From positions 682,001-746,000 of the forward strand of contig NZ_JAIKTS010000001.1 of NCBI RefSeq assembly GCF_023556335.1: a DNA stretch of 64,000 nt, written 5' to 3'. Source of the stretch: Stenotrophomonas mori. Its GTDB lineage: Bacteria; Pseudomonadota; Gammaproteobacteria; Xanthomonadales; Xanthomonadaceae. Made by a program: the position numbers and the translations under genes. Positions 9,015 to 18,057 of this stretch are shown piece by piece (the first letter of the stretch is position 1; every line of letters starts with the position of its first letter). The notes beneath the pieces were generated by a model. It saw only the letters and a program-made list of their open reading frames with translations, was not told the origin of the DNA and ran no database searches.

Positions 9015-10093
9015 GCGGGGTGCTGCAGTTGCTGCGCGAGGACCTGCGGGACTTCGCCGGCTATTCGTCGGCGCGCAGCACGGCGCTGGCCGGTGAGGTC
9101 TGGCTCAACGCCAACGAATCGGCCTGGGCCAATCCGGCCGATGCCGACGCGGCTTGCCGCCGCTATCCCGACCCCCAGCCGCAGGCGCTGCGCGCGCGGC
9201 TGGCGGCGCTGTACGGCTGTACGCCGGAACAGGTGCTGCTCGGCCGCGGCAGCGACGAGGCCATCGACCTGCTGGTGCGGGCCCTGTGCGTGCCCGGCCG
9301 CGACGGCGTGCTGTACACCCCGCCGGTGTTCGGCATGTATGCGGTCAGTGCGCGGCTGCAGAACGCGCCGGCGCTGGAAGTGCCCTTGCGCGACACCGAG
9401 GCCGGGCTGGTGCCGGACATCGACGCCATCATCGCCACCGCGCTGCAGCACAGGGCCCGCCTGGTGTTCCTGTGTTCGCCCTCCAATCCCGGCGGCTTGA
9501 GCCTTCCACTGGCCCAGGTCGCCCAGGTCGCTTCGGCGCTGCGCGGGCAGGCGCTGGTGGTGGTGGACGAGGCCTATGCCGAGTTCGCCGACGTGCCCTC
9601 GGCGGTGGGCCTGCTGGCGCAGCACGAGAACCTGGCCGTGCTGCGCACGCTGTCCAAGGCGCATGCGCTGGCGGCCGCCCGCATCGGCTGCGTGATCGCC
9701 GATGCCGGCCTGATCGCGGCGCTGCGCCGTTGCCAGGCGCCGTACCCGATCCCGGCCCCGTGCTCGGCGCTGGCCCTGGAGGGACTGGGCGAGGCCGCGC
9801 TGGCCCGGACACGCGAACGCATCGCATGGGTGCGCCACGAGCGCGCCCGCCTGCACGCGGCGCTGGCGGCGCTGCCCGGCGTGCGCCGGGTGTATGCCTC
9901 CGACGCCAACTTCCTGCTGGTGCGCTTCGCCGATGCCGAGGCCGCCTTCGGCCGGCTGCTGGCGGCCGGCGTGGTGGTGCGCGACCAGCGCGCCGCGGTG
10001 CTGCTGCACGATGCGCTGCGCATCACCCTGGGAACCCCTGAACAGAATGCGCGCGTCCTGGACGCGCTCGCCACGCTGGAGCCTGCTGCATGA
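9011..10093 (+). CDS. hisC: Histidinol-phosphate aminotransferase
   Basis: PLP enzyme transferring the amino group from glutamate to imidazole acetol phosphate. The product is 360 residues of aminotransferase fold type I. It shows the N-terminal LNANE substrate motif, [18 protein letters not shown], the [11 protein letters not shown] segment whose Asp contacts the PLP pyridine nitrogen, and the PLP lysine in [14 protein letters not shown]. The last motif usually reads SKAFGLAG(I/L)R, so this copy is slightly divergent but keeps the lysine. It overlaps hisD upstream and hisB downstream by four bases each. Confidence 0.95.
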   Translation: MSGVLQLLREDLRDFAGYSSARSTALAGEVWLNANESAWANPADADAACRRYPDPQPQALRARLAALYGCTPEQVLLGRGSDEAIDLLVRALCVPGRDGVLYTPPVFGMYAVSARLQNAPALEVPLRDTEAGLVPDIDAIIATALQHRARLVFLCSPSNPGGLSLPLAQVAQVASALRGQALVVVDEAYAEFADVPSAVGLLAQHENLAVLRTLSKAHALAAARIGCVIADAGLIAALRRCQAPYPIPAPCSALALEGLGEAALARTRERIAWVRHERARLHAALAALPGVRRVYASDANFLLVRFADAEAAFGRLLAAGVVVRDQRAAVLLHDALRITLGTPEQNARVLDALATLEPAA

Positions 10094-11163
10094 CCCCCAT
10101 CCTGTTCGTCGACCGCGACGGTACCCTCATCGAGGAACCGGCCGACTTCCAGATCGACGCCTACGAGAAGATCCGCTTCGTCCGCAACGTGATCCCGGCG
10201 ATGCTCAAGCTGCGCGATGCCGGCTACCAGTTCGTCATCGTCTCCAACCAGGACGGGCTGGGCAGCCCGGGCTACCCGCAGGCGAGTTTCGACGGCCCCA
10301 ACGACCTGATGCTGCAGATCTTCGCCAGCCAGGGCATCGTGTTCCGCGAGGTGCTGGTCGATCCCAGCTGGCCGGCCGACAACAGCCCCAACCGCAAGCC
10401 CGGCATCGGCATGATGCTGTCCTACCTGCAGGACCGCTCCATCGACTGGGCGCGCTCGGCGATGGTCGGCGACCGGCCTACCGACATCCAGTTCGCCGAC
10501 AACATGAAGATCCGCGGATTCCAGCTGCACAGCGAGCAGTTCGGCGGCGAATGGGACTGGGACGGCATCGCCCACGAGCTGGCCGACGCTCCCCGCCGCG
10601 CCACCGTGCAGCGCGACACCAAGGAGACCCAGATCCGCGTGTCGGTGGACCTGGACCGGGTGGCCACGGCCCGGATCGATACCGGGCTGCCGTTCTTCGA
10701 CCACATGCTCGACCAGATCGGCCGCCACGGCGGCTTCGCACTGGAGATCCACGCCCGCGGCGACCTGCACATCGACGAACACCACACCATCGAGGACACC
10801 GGCCTGGCACTGGGCCAGGCGCTGCGCGAGGCGCTGGGCGACAAGCGCGGCATCGGCCGCTACGGCTTCACCCTGCCGATGGACGAGACCCTGGCCAGTG
10901 CCGCGCTGGACTTCAGCGGCCGCCCGTACTTCGTTTTCGAGGGCGGTTTCGCGCGCGAGCGGGTCGGCGACATGCCGACCGAGCTGGTGCCGCACTTCTT
11001 CCGCTCGCTGTGCGACGCCGGCGGCCTGAACCTCAACCTGAAGGTCGAGGGCGACAACGACCACCACAAGATCGAGGCCTGCTTCAAGGCGCTGGCGCGG
11101 ACCCTGCGCCAGGCGATCGCCCGCCAGGGCAGCGAACTGCCCTCCACCAAGGGCGCGCTGTGA
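10090..11163 (+). CDS. hisB: Bifunctional histidinol-phosphatase / imidazoleglycerol-phosphate dehydratase
   Basis: This is a two-domain fusion of 357 residues. Residues 1-165 are an HAD phosphatase (nucleophile motif DRDGT at 9-13, [19 protein letters not shown]) that removes phosphate from histidinol phosphate. Residues about 170-357 are the Mn-dependent dehydratase with its two metal motifs, [10 protein letters not shown] and DNDHHKIEA, acting on imidazoleglycerol phosphate. The fusion is typical of Gammaproteobacteria. It overlaps hisC and hisH, so the enzymes are made in step. Confidence 0.97.
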   Translation: MTPILFVDRDGTLIEEPADFQIDAYEKIRFVRNVIPAMLKLRDAGYQFVIVSNQDGLGSPGYPQASFDGPNDLMLQIFASQGIVFREVLVDPSWPADNSPNRKPGIGMMLSYLQDRSIDWARSAMVGDRPTDIQFADNMKIRGFQLHSEQFGGEWDWDGIAHELADAPRRATVQRDTKETQIRVSVDLDRVATARIDTGLPFFDHMLDQIGRHGGFALEIHARGDLHIDEHHTIEDTGLALGQALREALGDKRGIGRYGFTLPMDETLASAALDFSGRPYFVFEGGFARERVGDMPTELVPHFFRSLCDAGGLNLNLKVEGDNDHHKIEACFKALARTLRQAIARQGSELPSTKGAL

Positions 11164-11762
11164 GCAGCGTCGGCCTGGTCGATGCCGGCGGCGCCAACCT
11201 GGGCTCGGTGCGCTATGCGCTGGAACGCCGCGGCGCGCAGGTGCGCATGGTGCGCGCGCCCGCGGACCTGGAGGGCGTGGCGCGGGTGATCCTGCCGGGG
11301 GTCGGCGCCGCCGCCGAAGGCATGCGACGGCTGCACGCGCAGGCGCTGGTGGAGCCGCTGCGTGCGCTGCAGGTGCCGCTGATGGGCATCTGCCTGGGCA
11401 TGCAGCTGCTGTTCGAACGTTCCGAAGAGGGCGGCGTGGAGTGCCTCGGGCTGCTGCCGGGGGTGGTGCGGCGGCTGACCCCGGCGCTGGGCGTACGGGT
11501 GCCGCACATGGGCTGGAACCGCCTCCTGGCCCTGCGTCCCTCGCCGCTGCTGGAGGGGATCCCGGCCGGCGCCAGCGCCTACTTCGTCCACAGCTATGCC
11601 GCGCCGGTCACCTCCGACACCGTGGCCGCCTGCCACCACGGCGGCCTGTTCGCCGCGATGGTACAGCGCGGCCCGCTCTGCGGGGCGCAGTTCCATCCGG
11701 AACGCTCGGCCACCGCGGGCGACCGCCTCCTGCGCAACTTCCTCGAGATCGAACACCCATGA
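11160..11762 (+). CDS. hisH: Imidazole glycerol phosphate synthase, glutaminase subunit
   Basis: Class I glutamine amidotransferase subunit (200 residues) that releases ammonia for HisF. Conserved features are ILPGVGA, the nucleophile elbow [12 protein letters not shown], the VPHMGWN segment facing HisF, YFVHSY, and the catalytic His-Glu pair in QFHPERS. The start is GTG at 11160, which overlaps the hisB stop (GTGA). No better start exists without losing the [16 protein letters not shown]-terminus. The usual N-terminal reading of the family is (D/V)YGxGNLxS, so DAGGANLGS is a mild variant. Confidence 0.95.
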   Translation: MSSVGLVDAGGANLGSVRYALERRGAQVRMVRAPADLEGVARVILPGVGAAAEGMRRLHAQALVEPLRALQVPLMGICLGMQLLFERSEEGGVECLGLLPGVVRRLTPALGVRVPHMGWNRLLALRPSPLLEGIPAGASAYFVHSYAAPVTSDTVAACHHGGLFAAMVQRGPLCGAQFHPERSATAGDRLLRNFLEIEHP

Positions 11763-12493
11763 GCTTCATCGTCTATCCCGCCCTGGACATCCGCGACGGC
11801 CAGGTCGTCCGCCTGCTGCAGGGCGACTATGCCCAGCAGACCGTCTATGGCGACGACCCGCTGCCGCGGGCCCGGGCCTTCGCCGAGGCCGGCGCGGACT
11901 GGATGCACCTGGTCGACCTGGACGCGGCCAAGGCCGGCGGCTATACGCTGGCGCCGCTGCTGGCGCGGATCGCCTCGGACACGCCGCTGAAGGTGCAGAC
12001 CGGCGGCGGCGTGCGCAGCCGCGACGACGTCGCGCGGTTGCTCGATGCCGGCGCCGGCCGGGTGGTGGTCGGTTCGCTGGCGGTGCGCGCGCCGGAACAG
12101 GTGCTGGCGTGGCTGGAAGAGTTCGGCGCCGACCGGCTGACCATCGCGCTGGATACCCGCCAGGGCGAGGACGGGGTCTGGCGGTTGCCGGTGCACGGCT
12201 GGACCGAGACCGCCGACGCCACCCTGGACGAACTGGCGGCCCGCTATGCGCGGGCGGGCATGAAGCACCTGCTGTGCACCGACATCGCTCGCGACGGCAT
12301 GCTCTCCGGACCCAACATCGACTTGTACGCGCACCTGGTGGCGACCTTGCCGGGCGTGGCCGTGCAGGCGTCCGGCGGAGTGCGCGGAGTGGCCGACGTG
12401 GCGGCCGCCAAGGCCGCCGGCTGCGCCGGCGCGGTGCTGGGCAAGGCGCTGCTGGAAGGCCGGCTGCGGCTGGAGGAGGCGCTGGCATGCTGA
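11759..12493 (+). CDS. hisA: ProFAR isomerase
   Basis: A (beta-alpha)8 barrel of 244 residues that catalyses the Amadori rearrangement of ProFAR to PRFAR. The two catalytic aspartates are in [14 protein letters not shown] (strand 1) and TIALDTRQ (strand 5). Phosphate-binding loops are seen at QTGGGVRS and QASGGVRG. The start overlaps the hisH stop (ATGA), and the end overlaps hisF by seven bases. Confidence 0.97.
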   Translation: MSFIVYPALDIRDGQVVRLLQGDYAQQTVYGDDPLPRARAFAEAGADWMHLVDLDAAKAGGYTLAPLLARIASDTPLKVQTGGGVRSRDDVARLLDAGAGRVVVGSLAVRAPEQVLAWLEEFGADRLTIALDTRQGEDGVWRLPVHGWTETADATLDELAARYARAGMKHLLCTDIARDGMLSGPNIDLYAHLVATLPGVAVQASGGVRGVADVAAAKAAGCAGAVLGKALLEGRLRLEEALAC

Positions 12494-13263
12494 GCCGGAG
12501 GATCATCCCCTGCCTGGACGTGCGCGAGGGCCGCGTGGTGAAGGGCGTGCGTTTCCGCGACCACGTCGACATGGGCGACATCTGCGAGCTGGCGCTGCGC
12601 TACCGCGACCAGGGGGCCGACGAGCTGGTGTTCTACGACATCTCCGCCAGCCCCGAAGGACGCTCGGTGGACCGTGCCTGGATCGAACGCGTGGCGCGGC
12701 TGATCGACATTCCGTTCTGCGTGGCCGGCGGCATCGGCGACGTGGAGACCGCGCGCGGCATCCTCAACGCCGGCGCCGACAAGATCTCCATCAACACGCC
12801 CGCGCTGGAACGCCCGGCGCTGATCGGTGAGCTGGCCGACGCGTTCGGCCAGCAGTGTGTGGTGGTGGGCATCGACTCCATCCGCGAGCCGGACGGGCAG
12901 TGGCGGGTGCGCTCCTACACCGGTGACCCGTCGCGTACCCGTGCCGAAGCCCGGCTCACCCTGGACTGGGTGCGCGAGGCGCAGCAGCGCGGTGCCGGCG
13001 AGATCGTGCTCAACTGCATGGACAGCGACGGCGTGCGCAAGGGGTACGACATCGCCCAGCTGCAGCAGGCGCGGGCGCTGTGCAGCGTGCCGTTGATCGC
13101 CTCCGGCGGCGCCGGCGAGCCGCGGCACTTCGCCGACGTGTTCGATCACGCCGACGTCGACGGGGCATTGGCGGCCAGCGTGTTCCATTCCGGCGCCATC
13201 GCCATTCCGGAACTCAAGCGCTTCCTGCGCGAACGACAGATCGAGGTACGCGATGTCCATTGA
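12487..13263 (+). CDS. hisF: Imidazole glycerol phosphate synthase, cyclase subunit
   Basis: Barrel protein of 258 residues, partner of HisH. It uses ammonia to close the imidazole ring, giving IGP and AICAR. Signatures: [17 protein letters not shown] with the first catalytic Asp, [39 protein letters not shown] with the second Asp position, [14 protein letters not shown] and [12 protein letters not shown]. It starts inside the end of hisA and overlaps hisI by 11 bases. Confidence 0.97.
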   Translation: MLSRRIIPCLDVREGRVVKGVRFRDHVDMGDICELALRYRDQGADELVFYDISASPEGRSVDRAWIERVARLIDIPFCVAGGIGDVETARGILNAGADKISINTPALERPALIGELADAFGQQCVVVGIDSIREPDGQWRVRSYTGDPSRTRAEARLTLDWVREAQQRGAGEIVLNCMDSDGVRKGYDIAQLQQARALCSVPLIASGGAGEPRHFADVFDHADVDGALAASVFHSGAIAIPELKRFLRERQIEVRDVH

Positions 13264-13888
13264 ACCCCTCTGCGATCCGGCGACGCTGGACTGGGACAAG
13301 GTCGGCGGGTTGATGCCGGTCGTGGTGCAGGACGCCGCCAGCCTGCGGGTGCTGATGCTCGGCTACATGGACCGGGCCGCGCTGGACGCCACCCTGGCGC
13401 AGGGACGGGTCACCTTCTTCAGCCGCAGCAAGCAGCGGCTGTGGACCAAGGGCGAGACGTCCGGCCATCACCTGGAGCTGGTCGCGGTCCGCCGCGACTG
13501 CGATGCCGACACCCTGCTGGTGACCGCCCGGCCGCACGGGCCGACCTGCCATACCGGCAGCGCCAGCTGCTTCGGCGACGCGCCGGCGCAGTTCCTCGGC
13601 AGCCTGGACGCGCTGGTGAAGCGGCGCGAGCACGAACGCCCGCTCAACAGCTACACCACGGCACTGTTCGAGAAGGGCATCCGCCACATCGCGCAGAAGG
13701 TGGGCGAGGAGGGCGTCGAGGTGGCACTGGCCGGCGCGGTGCAGGGCGATGCCGAGCTGCTCGGCGAGGCCGCCGACCTGCTGTTCCACCTGCTGGTCCT
13801 GCTGCGCGCCCGCGGGCTGTCGCTGGACGATGCGGTGGCGGTGCTCGCGCAGCGCCACGCGAATGCCGCGGAGAACGCCGCGGACTGA
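13253..13888 (+). CDS. hisI: Bifunctional phosphoribosyl-AMP cyclohydrolase / phosphoribosyl-ATP pyrophosphatase
   Basis: Fused enzyme (HisIE) of 211 residues covering the second and third steps of the pathway. The N-terminal cyclohydrolase (to about 115) shows [19 protein letters not shown], the metal site CDADTLLV, and the zinc cysteines in [12 protein letters not shown]. The C-terminal pyrophosphohydrolase has [28 protein letters not shown], with the acidic metal cluster, and [13 protein letters not shown]. It is the last his gene; 78 bp separate it from the next gene. Confidence 0.97.
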   Translation: MSIEPLCDPATLDWDKVGGLMPVVVQDAASLRVLMLGYMDRAALDATLAQGRVTFFSRSKQRLWTKGETSGHHLELVAVRRDCDADTLLVTARPHGPTCHTGSASCFGDAPAQFLGSLDALVKRREHERPLNSYTTALFEKGIRHIAQKVGEEGVEVALAGAVQGDAELLGEAADLLFHLLVLLRARGLSLDDAVAVLAQRHANAAENAAD

Positions 13889-13916
13889 GCGGGACGGCGG
13901 CTGCCATGCGGCTGTC

Positions 13917-13942
13917 GCGGGCCGGCGCGATAATGCCGGCCT
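13917..13942. promoter_or_regulatory. Possible promoter/hairpin between hisI and the phosphoesterase gene
   Basis: GGCCGGC and GCCGGCC form a 7-bp stem around the loop gcgataat, and the same loop contains GATAAT (13929-13934), a good -10 hexamer. The downstream gene may thus have its own promoter, and the hairpin may act at the end of the his transcript. Confidence 0.35.
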
Positions 13943-13966
13943 GTCCGTTCACCCGACGAGGCTTCC

Positions 13967-15493
13967 ATGCGCTTTTTCCTTTCCGCCGGCCTGCTGCTGG
14001 CCGGCCTGCCGTTCGCGGCCGCGGCCTCCTGCGTGGAGGGCACGGTGTTCGAGGACCGCAACGGCAACGGCCGCCAGGATCCCGGCGAAGGCCCGCTGGC
14101 CGGCATCCAGGTATCCGATGGCGAGCACATCGTCCTCACCGGCCGCGACGGCCGCTACCGGCTGCCGGCGTCGGCGCAGTCCACGGTCTTCGTCATCAAG
14201 CCGGCGCGGTACCGTGCGCCGCCGCGTGCCGACGGCCTGCCGGACATCTGGCGCCCGCGCGCGGGCGAGGCCGGACAGGCGCACTGCCGGCCGTTCGCGC
14301 TGGCGCCGCAGCCCGACGCACCGGCCGATTTCCAGGTGCTGGTGATGGCCGACAGCCAGACCGCCAGCGCCGTCGACGTGGACTACTTCGAGCGCGACCT
14401 GGTCGCACCGCTGCGCGGCCGGCACACGGCGCGGCTGGGCATGACCCTGGGCGACATCACCAGCGACGATCCCGGGCTGTACCCGCAGCTGGTGCAGGTG
14501 GTGACCTCGCTCGGCGTGCCCTGGCTGCACGTGCCGGGCAACCACGACATGGACCTGGGCGCGACCAGCGATGCCGATTCGCTGGACAGCTACCACCGCC
14601 AGCTCGGCCCGGACACCTATGCCTGGGAAGAACCGTCGATGGTGTTCATCGGCCTGGACGATGTGGTCGCCCGCCCGGGGCGCAGGCCAGCCTATGTCGG
14701 TGGCCTGCGCGAGGACCAGTTCCACTTCCTGGAGGCCTACCTGGACACGCTCGCCGACGACCGGCTGGTGGTGCTGGGGCTGCACATTCCCCTGTTCGAT
14801 CCGGGGTTCCGTGCCGAGGACCGCGCGCGCCTGTTCGCGCTGCTGGAGCGGGTCCGGCATCCGCTGGTCCTGAGCGGGCATACCCACAACCAGAGCCAAG
14901 TGTTCTGGGAGGCGGCGCAGGGCTGGAAGGGCCCGCGGCCGCTGCACGAGTACAACGTCGGCGCGGCCTGTGGTGCGTTCTGGTCCGGGGTCAAGGACGC
15001 GCAGGGGATTCCCGACGCCACCATGTCCGACGGCACGCCCAACGGCCACGGCCTGCTCAATGTCGGGCCGCAGGGGCGTTACAGCGTCGAGTACCGCGTC
15101 GCCCGCGCCTCCGAGGACCTGCAGATGGCGCTGCACGCGCCACGGGTGCTGCGCCGCGGCGCCTACCCGGCCTGGGGCGTGTACGCCAACGTGTTCATGG
15201 GCTACGAGGGCCTGCCGGTGGAATTCCGCGTGGACGCGGGCGACTGGCGGCCGATGACGCGGGTGGCACAGCCCGATCCGCGGCTGCTGGCGGAGAACAT
15301 GGCCGACGACCAGGCCGACAGCCTGCGCGGCTACGACCGTTCGCCGGAGGCGCGGCCTTCCACCCACCTGTGGCGTGCACCGCTGCCGACGGGCCTGGCG
15401 GTGGGCGAGCACACCGTCGAGGTGCGGACCACCCTCAACGGCCGCGTATACCAGGCCAGCACCCGCTACCGCCTGGCGGATGCCCGGCCCTGA
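13967..15493 (+). CDS. Secreted calcineurin-like metallophosphoesterase with MetallophosN/C-type flanks
   Basis: The product is 508 residues. Residues 1-20 are a signal peptide ending AAAS. Residues about 24-75 form a beta-rich N-domain with a Ca-loop-like EDRNGNGRQDPGEGP. The phosphoesterase core follows (about 122-330): MADSQT, LGDITSDD, PGNHDMD, GLHIPLF and SGHTHNQS, which together carry the two-metal ligands (Asp, Asn, His). The last 170 residues match the C-terminal beta domain usual in this family. It probably acts in the periplasm on a phosphodiester or phosphomonoester, but the substrate is not evident. It lies 78 bp after hisI yet has no obvious link to histidine synthesis. Confidence 0.88.
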   Translation: MRFFLSAGLLLAGLPFAAAASCVEGTVFEDRNGNGRQDPGEGPLAGIQVSDGEHIVLTGRDGRYRLPASAQSTVFVIKPARYRAPPRADGLPDIWRPRAGEAGQAHCRPFALAPQPDAPADFQVLVMADSQTASAVDVDYFERDLVAPLRGRHTARLGMTLGDITSDDPGLYPQLVQVVTSLGVPWLHVPGNHDMDLGATSDADSLDSYHRQLGPDTYAWEEPSMVFIGLDDVVARPGRRPAYVGGLREDQFHFLEAYLDTLADDRLVVLGLHIPLFDPGFRAEDRARLFALLERVRHPLVLSGHTHNQSQVFWEAAQGWKGPRPLHEYNVGAACGAFWSGVKDAQGIPDATMSDGTPNGHGLLNVGPQGRYSVEYRVARASEDLQMALHAPRVLRRGAYPAWGVYANVFMGYEGLPVEFRVDAGDWRPMTRVAQPDPRLLAENMADDQADSLRGYDRSPEARPSTHLWRAPLPTGLAVGEHTVEVRTTLNGRVYQASTRYRLADARP

Positions 15494-15511
15494 GCCCGAC
15501 GCCGGGTCCGG

Positions 15512-16459
15512 CTAGGGCGGCGCGTCCGGCGGGGAGGCGAACGGGTAGGGAACGGGCGCGCCGGGGGGAACCCCGGCGCGCCAGCGTGCCAGTACCGGGA
15601 GGATCGCCCGGCCGGCGAAGAACTGCGGGTGCGACGGCTGCTCGCCCTCCTGCCTTTCCCGCTGCCGCACGCTGGCGCGGGCCATGGCGAAGGCGGCGGC
15701 GAAGTCGTTGGTGGCATTCAGCGCCTCGACCAGGAAGGCGCGGCCGAACCAGGTGGCGCTGTCGGTGTTGCCGCAGCCGAAGGACGGACGGTCCCTGCGC
15801 GCGGCGGTGATGACCATGCGGTCGGGGGCCTTCAACACCGGCACGAATCCCCCCGAATAGCAGGCCGACACCACGATCACCGCGTTGCCGATCCCGGCGT
15901 CGTCCAGCAACTGCGCGAGGTCCTCCGGCGCGAGGTAGTCCTCCTCGTCCGGACCGGTATGCAGGTAGACGCTGCTGTCCTCCAGGCCATGGCTGCTCAG
16001 GTACAGGAACAGCACGTCCTCGCGCGGGTCCAGGGTGCGCCCCAGGGCATCCAGCGCGTAACCGAGGCTGTCATAGGTGGCCAGCGGCAGCGCTCCCTCT
16101 GCGTCGAGCGTGTCCGGCTGGTTGGCCAGGGCCAGCATGCGCCCGTCCGCCCCCCAGCGCTGTGCCGACAGCTGCCGCAGGTAGGCGACCTCGTTGCGGA
16201 ACACGTCCTCGTCGGCATCGCCGGCCACGCCCAACACATAGACATCGGTCACCCCCGGGCGCTGCGGCGGCAGCCGGTCCAGTGCCGCGTCGAGCAGGGC
16301 CAGCTGCGCGCCTTCCAGCGTCGGCGTGGTCGGTTCCCACGGCGGGAGGTCCGGGGTCCGGGCCAGTGCCGGCCAGATGCCGCAGACCAGCGCGCCGGCG
16401 AGCGCGATGGCTCGTGCGTGGCGGGCGAGACGGGTGGCCGTGCGGGTGACGGGCATCAT
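15512..16459 (-). CDS. Exported C13 (legumain-like) cysteine peptidase
   Basis: The protein is 315 residues. An N-terminal hydrophobic segment (about 16-33, ending ALA) looks like a signal peptide. The body has the caspase/legumain fold signatures: TDVYVLGVAGD, LFLYLSSHG with the catalytic His157, and AVIVVSACYSGGF with the catalytic Cys200. This is family C13 (legumain and GPI-transamidase relatives), known in proteobacteria as secreted proteins of mostly unknown target. Two Met codons open the frame, and either may start. The gene is convergent with the phosphoesterase (18 bp between stops). Its promoter side faces a permease gene on the same strand. Confidence 0.85.
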   Translation of the reverse strand: MMPVTRTATRLARHARAIALAGALVCGIWPALARTPDLPPWEPTTPTLEGAQLALLDAALDRLPPQRPGVTDVYVLGVAGDADEDVFRNEVAYLRQLSAQRWGADGRMLALANQPDTLDAEGALPLATYDSLGYALDALGRTLDPREDVLFLYLSSHGLEDSSVYLHTGPDEEDYLAPEDLAQLLDDAGIGNAVIVVSACYSGGFVPVLKAPDRMVITAARRDRPSFGCGNTDSATWFGRAFLVEALNATNDFAAAFAMARASVRQRERQEGEQPSHPQFFAGRAILPVLARWRAGVPPGAPVPYPFASPPDAPP

Positions 16460-16566
16460 CGATGCAGGGAAGAAGCGGACATGACGATCCTATCGCGGTC
16501 CATGCCGTGCATCGCCGGCATGGCCTGCCATGACCGGAAACGGAGCCGCGGGACGGCCCGGCGGCC

Positions 16567-17835
16567 TCATTTCCGCCGCTGCCGGAAGTAGACCGGCAGG
16601 CCCGCCACCACCAGGCCGGCGCCCCACAGCAACGCTTCGGCACCGATGCCGCCCAGCGCATACAGGCTGAAGGCCAGCGCGCCGGCGGCGGCCAGCCGCG
16701 AAGCACCGCCGCTGCCGCGCCACAGCCAGGCGGCCGCTCCGGCAAGGTAGGGCAGCAGGGTGGCGGCGGTGGACAGCAGCACCGAGAAGGTGAACAGGTC
16801 CACCAGCGAACGGTGGTAGTTGCTGATCACCAGGACCGATGCCAGCACGCCGCTGACAAGGATGCCGAAGGCCGGCGCGCCGCGCCGGTTCTCGCGCGCG
16901 AAGGCGCGCGGCAGTACCCCGTCGCGGGCCGCGGCCAGCGGCAGCTGTGCGGCCAGCAGGGTCCAGCCGTTGAGCGCGCCCACGCAGGACACCGCCATCA
17001 CCAGCGCCAGCAGCACCCCGGCGGCCGGGCCCCACAGCGCGGCCGCGGCATCGGCCATGGGGGCGCTGGAGCGCGCCAGGGTCTCGGCCGGCAGCAGGCC
17101 GAGCACGACCGTGCAGGCCAGCACGGTGGCGATGCCGGCGATGGCGGTGCCGGCGACCGTGGCCCGGGCCACGGTCCGCGGTGCATCCTGCACCGACTCG
17201 GCCGGCACCGTGGCCGCCTCGAGCCCGATCATGGCCCACAGCGTCAGTGCCACGGTGGCGGCGGCGACACCGCCCAAGGGTTGCCCGCTGGGATTGAACG
17301 GCCGGTAGTGCCCGGCATCCACGAACCACAGCGCGACCAGGCCGAACAGCAGCAATGGCACCACCTTGAGCACCGTGGTCAGCAACTGCATGCGGCCGGC
17401 CTCGCGCAGGCCGGCCAGGTTCACCGCGGCGCACAGCCACAGCGCGGCCAGGCTGCAGCCGGCCGCGCGCAGCGGCGTGGCGGTCAGTGCCGGGAAAATG
17501 GCGCCGACGCTGCCGGCGAACGCCACCGCGATCGCGGCGATGGCGCACCACATGGAGATCCAGTAGCTCCACGCCACCATGAAGCCCGGCAGCTCGCCAA
17601 ACGCGTTGCGCGCGAAGACATAGGGGCCGCCGGTCTGCGGCCAGCGCCGCGCCAGCCGCGCGAACGTGAGCGCCAGCAGCAGTGCACCGCACAGGGTCAC
17701 CCCCCAACCGATCAGGCTGGCCGCGCCATAGGGGGCAAGTGTGGCCGGCAACAGGAAGGTGCCGGAGCCGATCATGCTGCCCACCACCAGGGCGGTGGCG
17801 GACCAGAACCCCAGGGGGCGGCGGGACGTCGTCAT
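16567..17835 (-). CDS. APC-family amino acid permease
   Basis: This is a membrane protein of 422 residues with about 12 predicted transmembrane helices. The first helix carries the family GSMIGSGTFLLPATLAPYG motif, with the unwound Gly-x-Gly that binds the amino acid carboxylate. A loop with RRWPQTGGPYVFAR follows, and FNPSG and AARDGVLPRAFAREN are typical later motifs. It resembles the arginine/agmatine antiporter and YjeH-like branch. The substrate is not determinable. The start is the ATG at 17833-17835. A reverse-strand CATAAT at 17942-17947 can serve as -10. No conserved link to the neighbouring peptidase gene is known to me. Confidence 0.85.
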   Translation of the reverse strand: MTTSRRPLGFWSATALVVGSMIGSGTFLLPATLAPYGAASLIGWGVTLCGALLLALTFARLARRWPQTGGPYVFARNAFGELPGFMVAWSYWISMWCAIAAIAVAFAGSVGAIFPALTATPLRAAGCSLAALWLCAAVNLAGLREAGRMQLLTTVLKVVPLLLFGLVALWFVDAGHYRPFNPSGQPLGGVAAATVALTLWAMIGLEAATVPAESVQDAPRTVARATVAGTAIAGIATVLACTVVLGLLPAETLARSSAPMADAAAALWGPAAGVLLALVMAVSCVGALNGWTLLAAQLPLAAARDGVLPRAFARENRRGAPAFGILVSGVLASVLVISNYHRSLVDLFTFSVLLSTAATLLPYLAGAAAWLWRGSGGASRLAAAGALAFSLYALGGIGAEALLWGAGLVVAGLPVYFRQRRK

Positions 17836-18057
17836 TCGGAGTGGAGCTGGAAGGCGCGCTCGCGGGCACCGGGAGGTGCCGCCGGGCGGGCGGGGAAAGG
17901 GGACGGCGGGCCTGCCGGGGGCGGGCGCCGGGTGGGCGCGGATTATGCCGGTTTGCCGGCCAGGCCGCGATGCCGGCACGGCAATGACCTTTGGCCCTTT
18001 CGCCGGCCCCAGCGCTGCGCGGACGCTGGCGGCCTCATTGCATGCGATGGATCCCCG

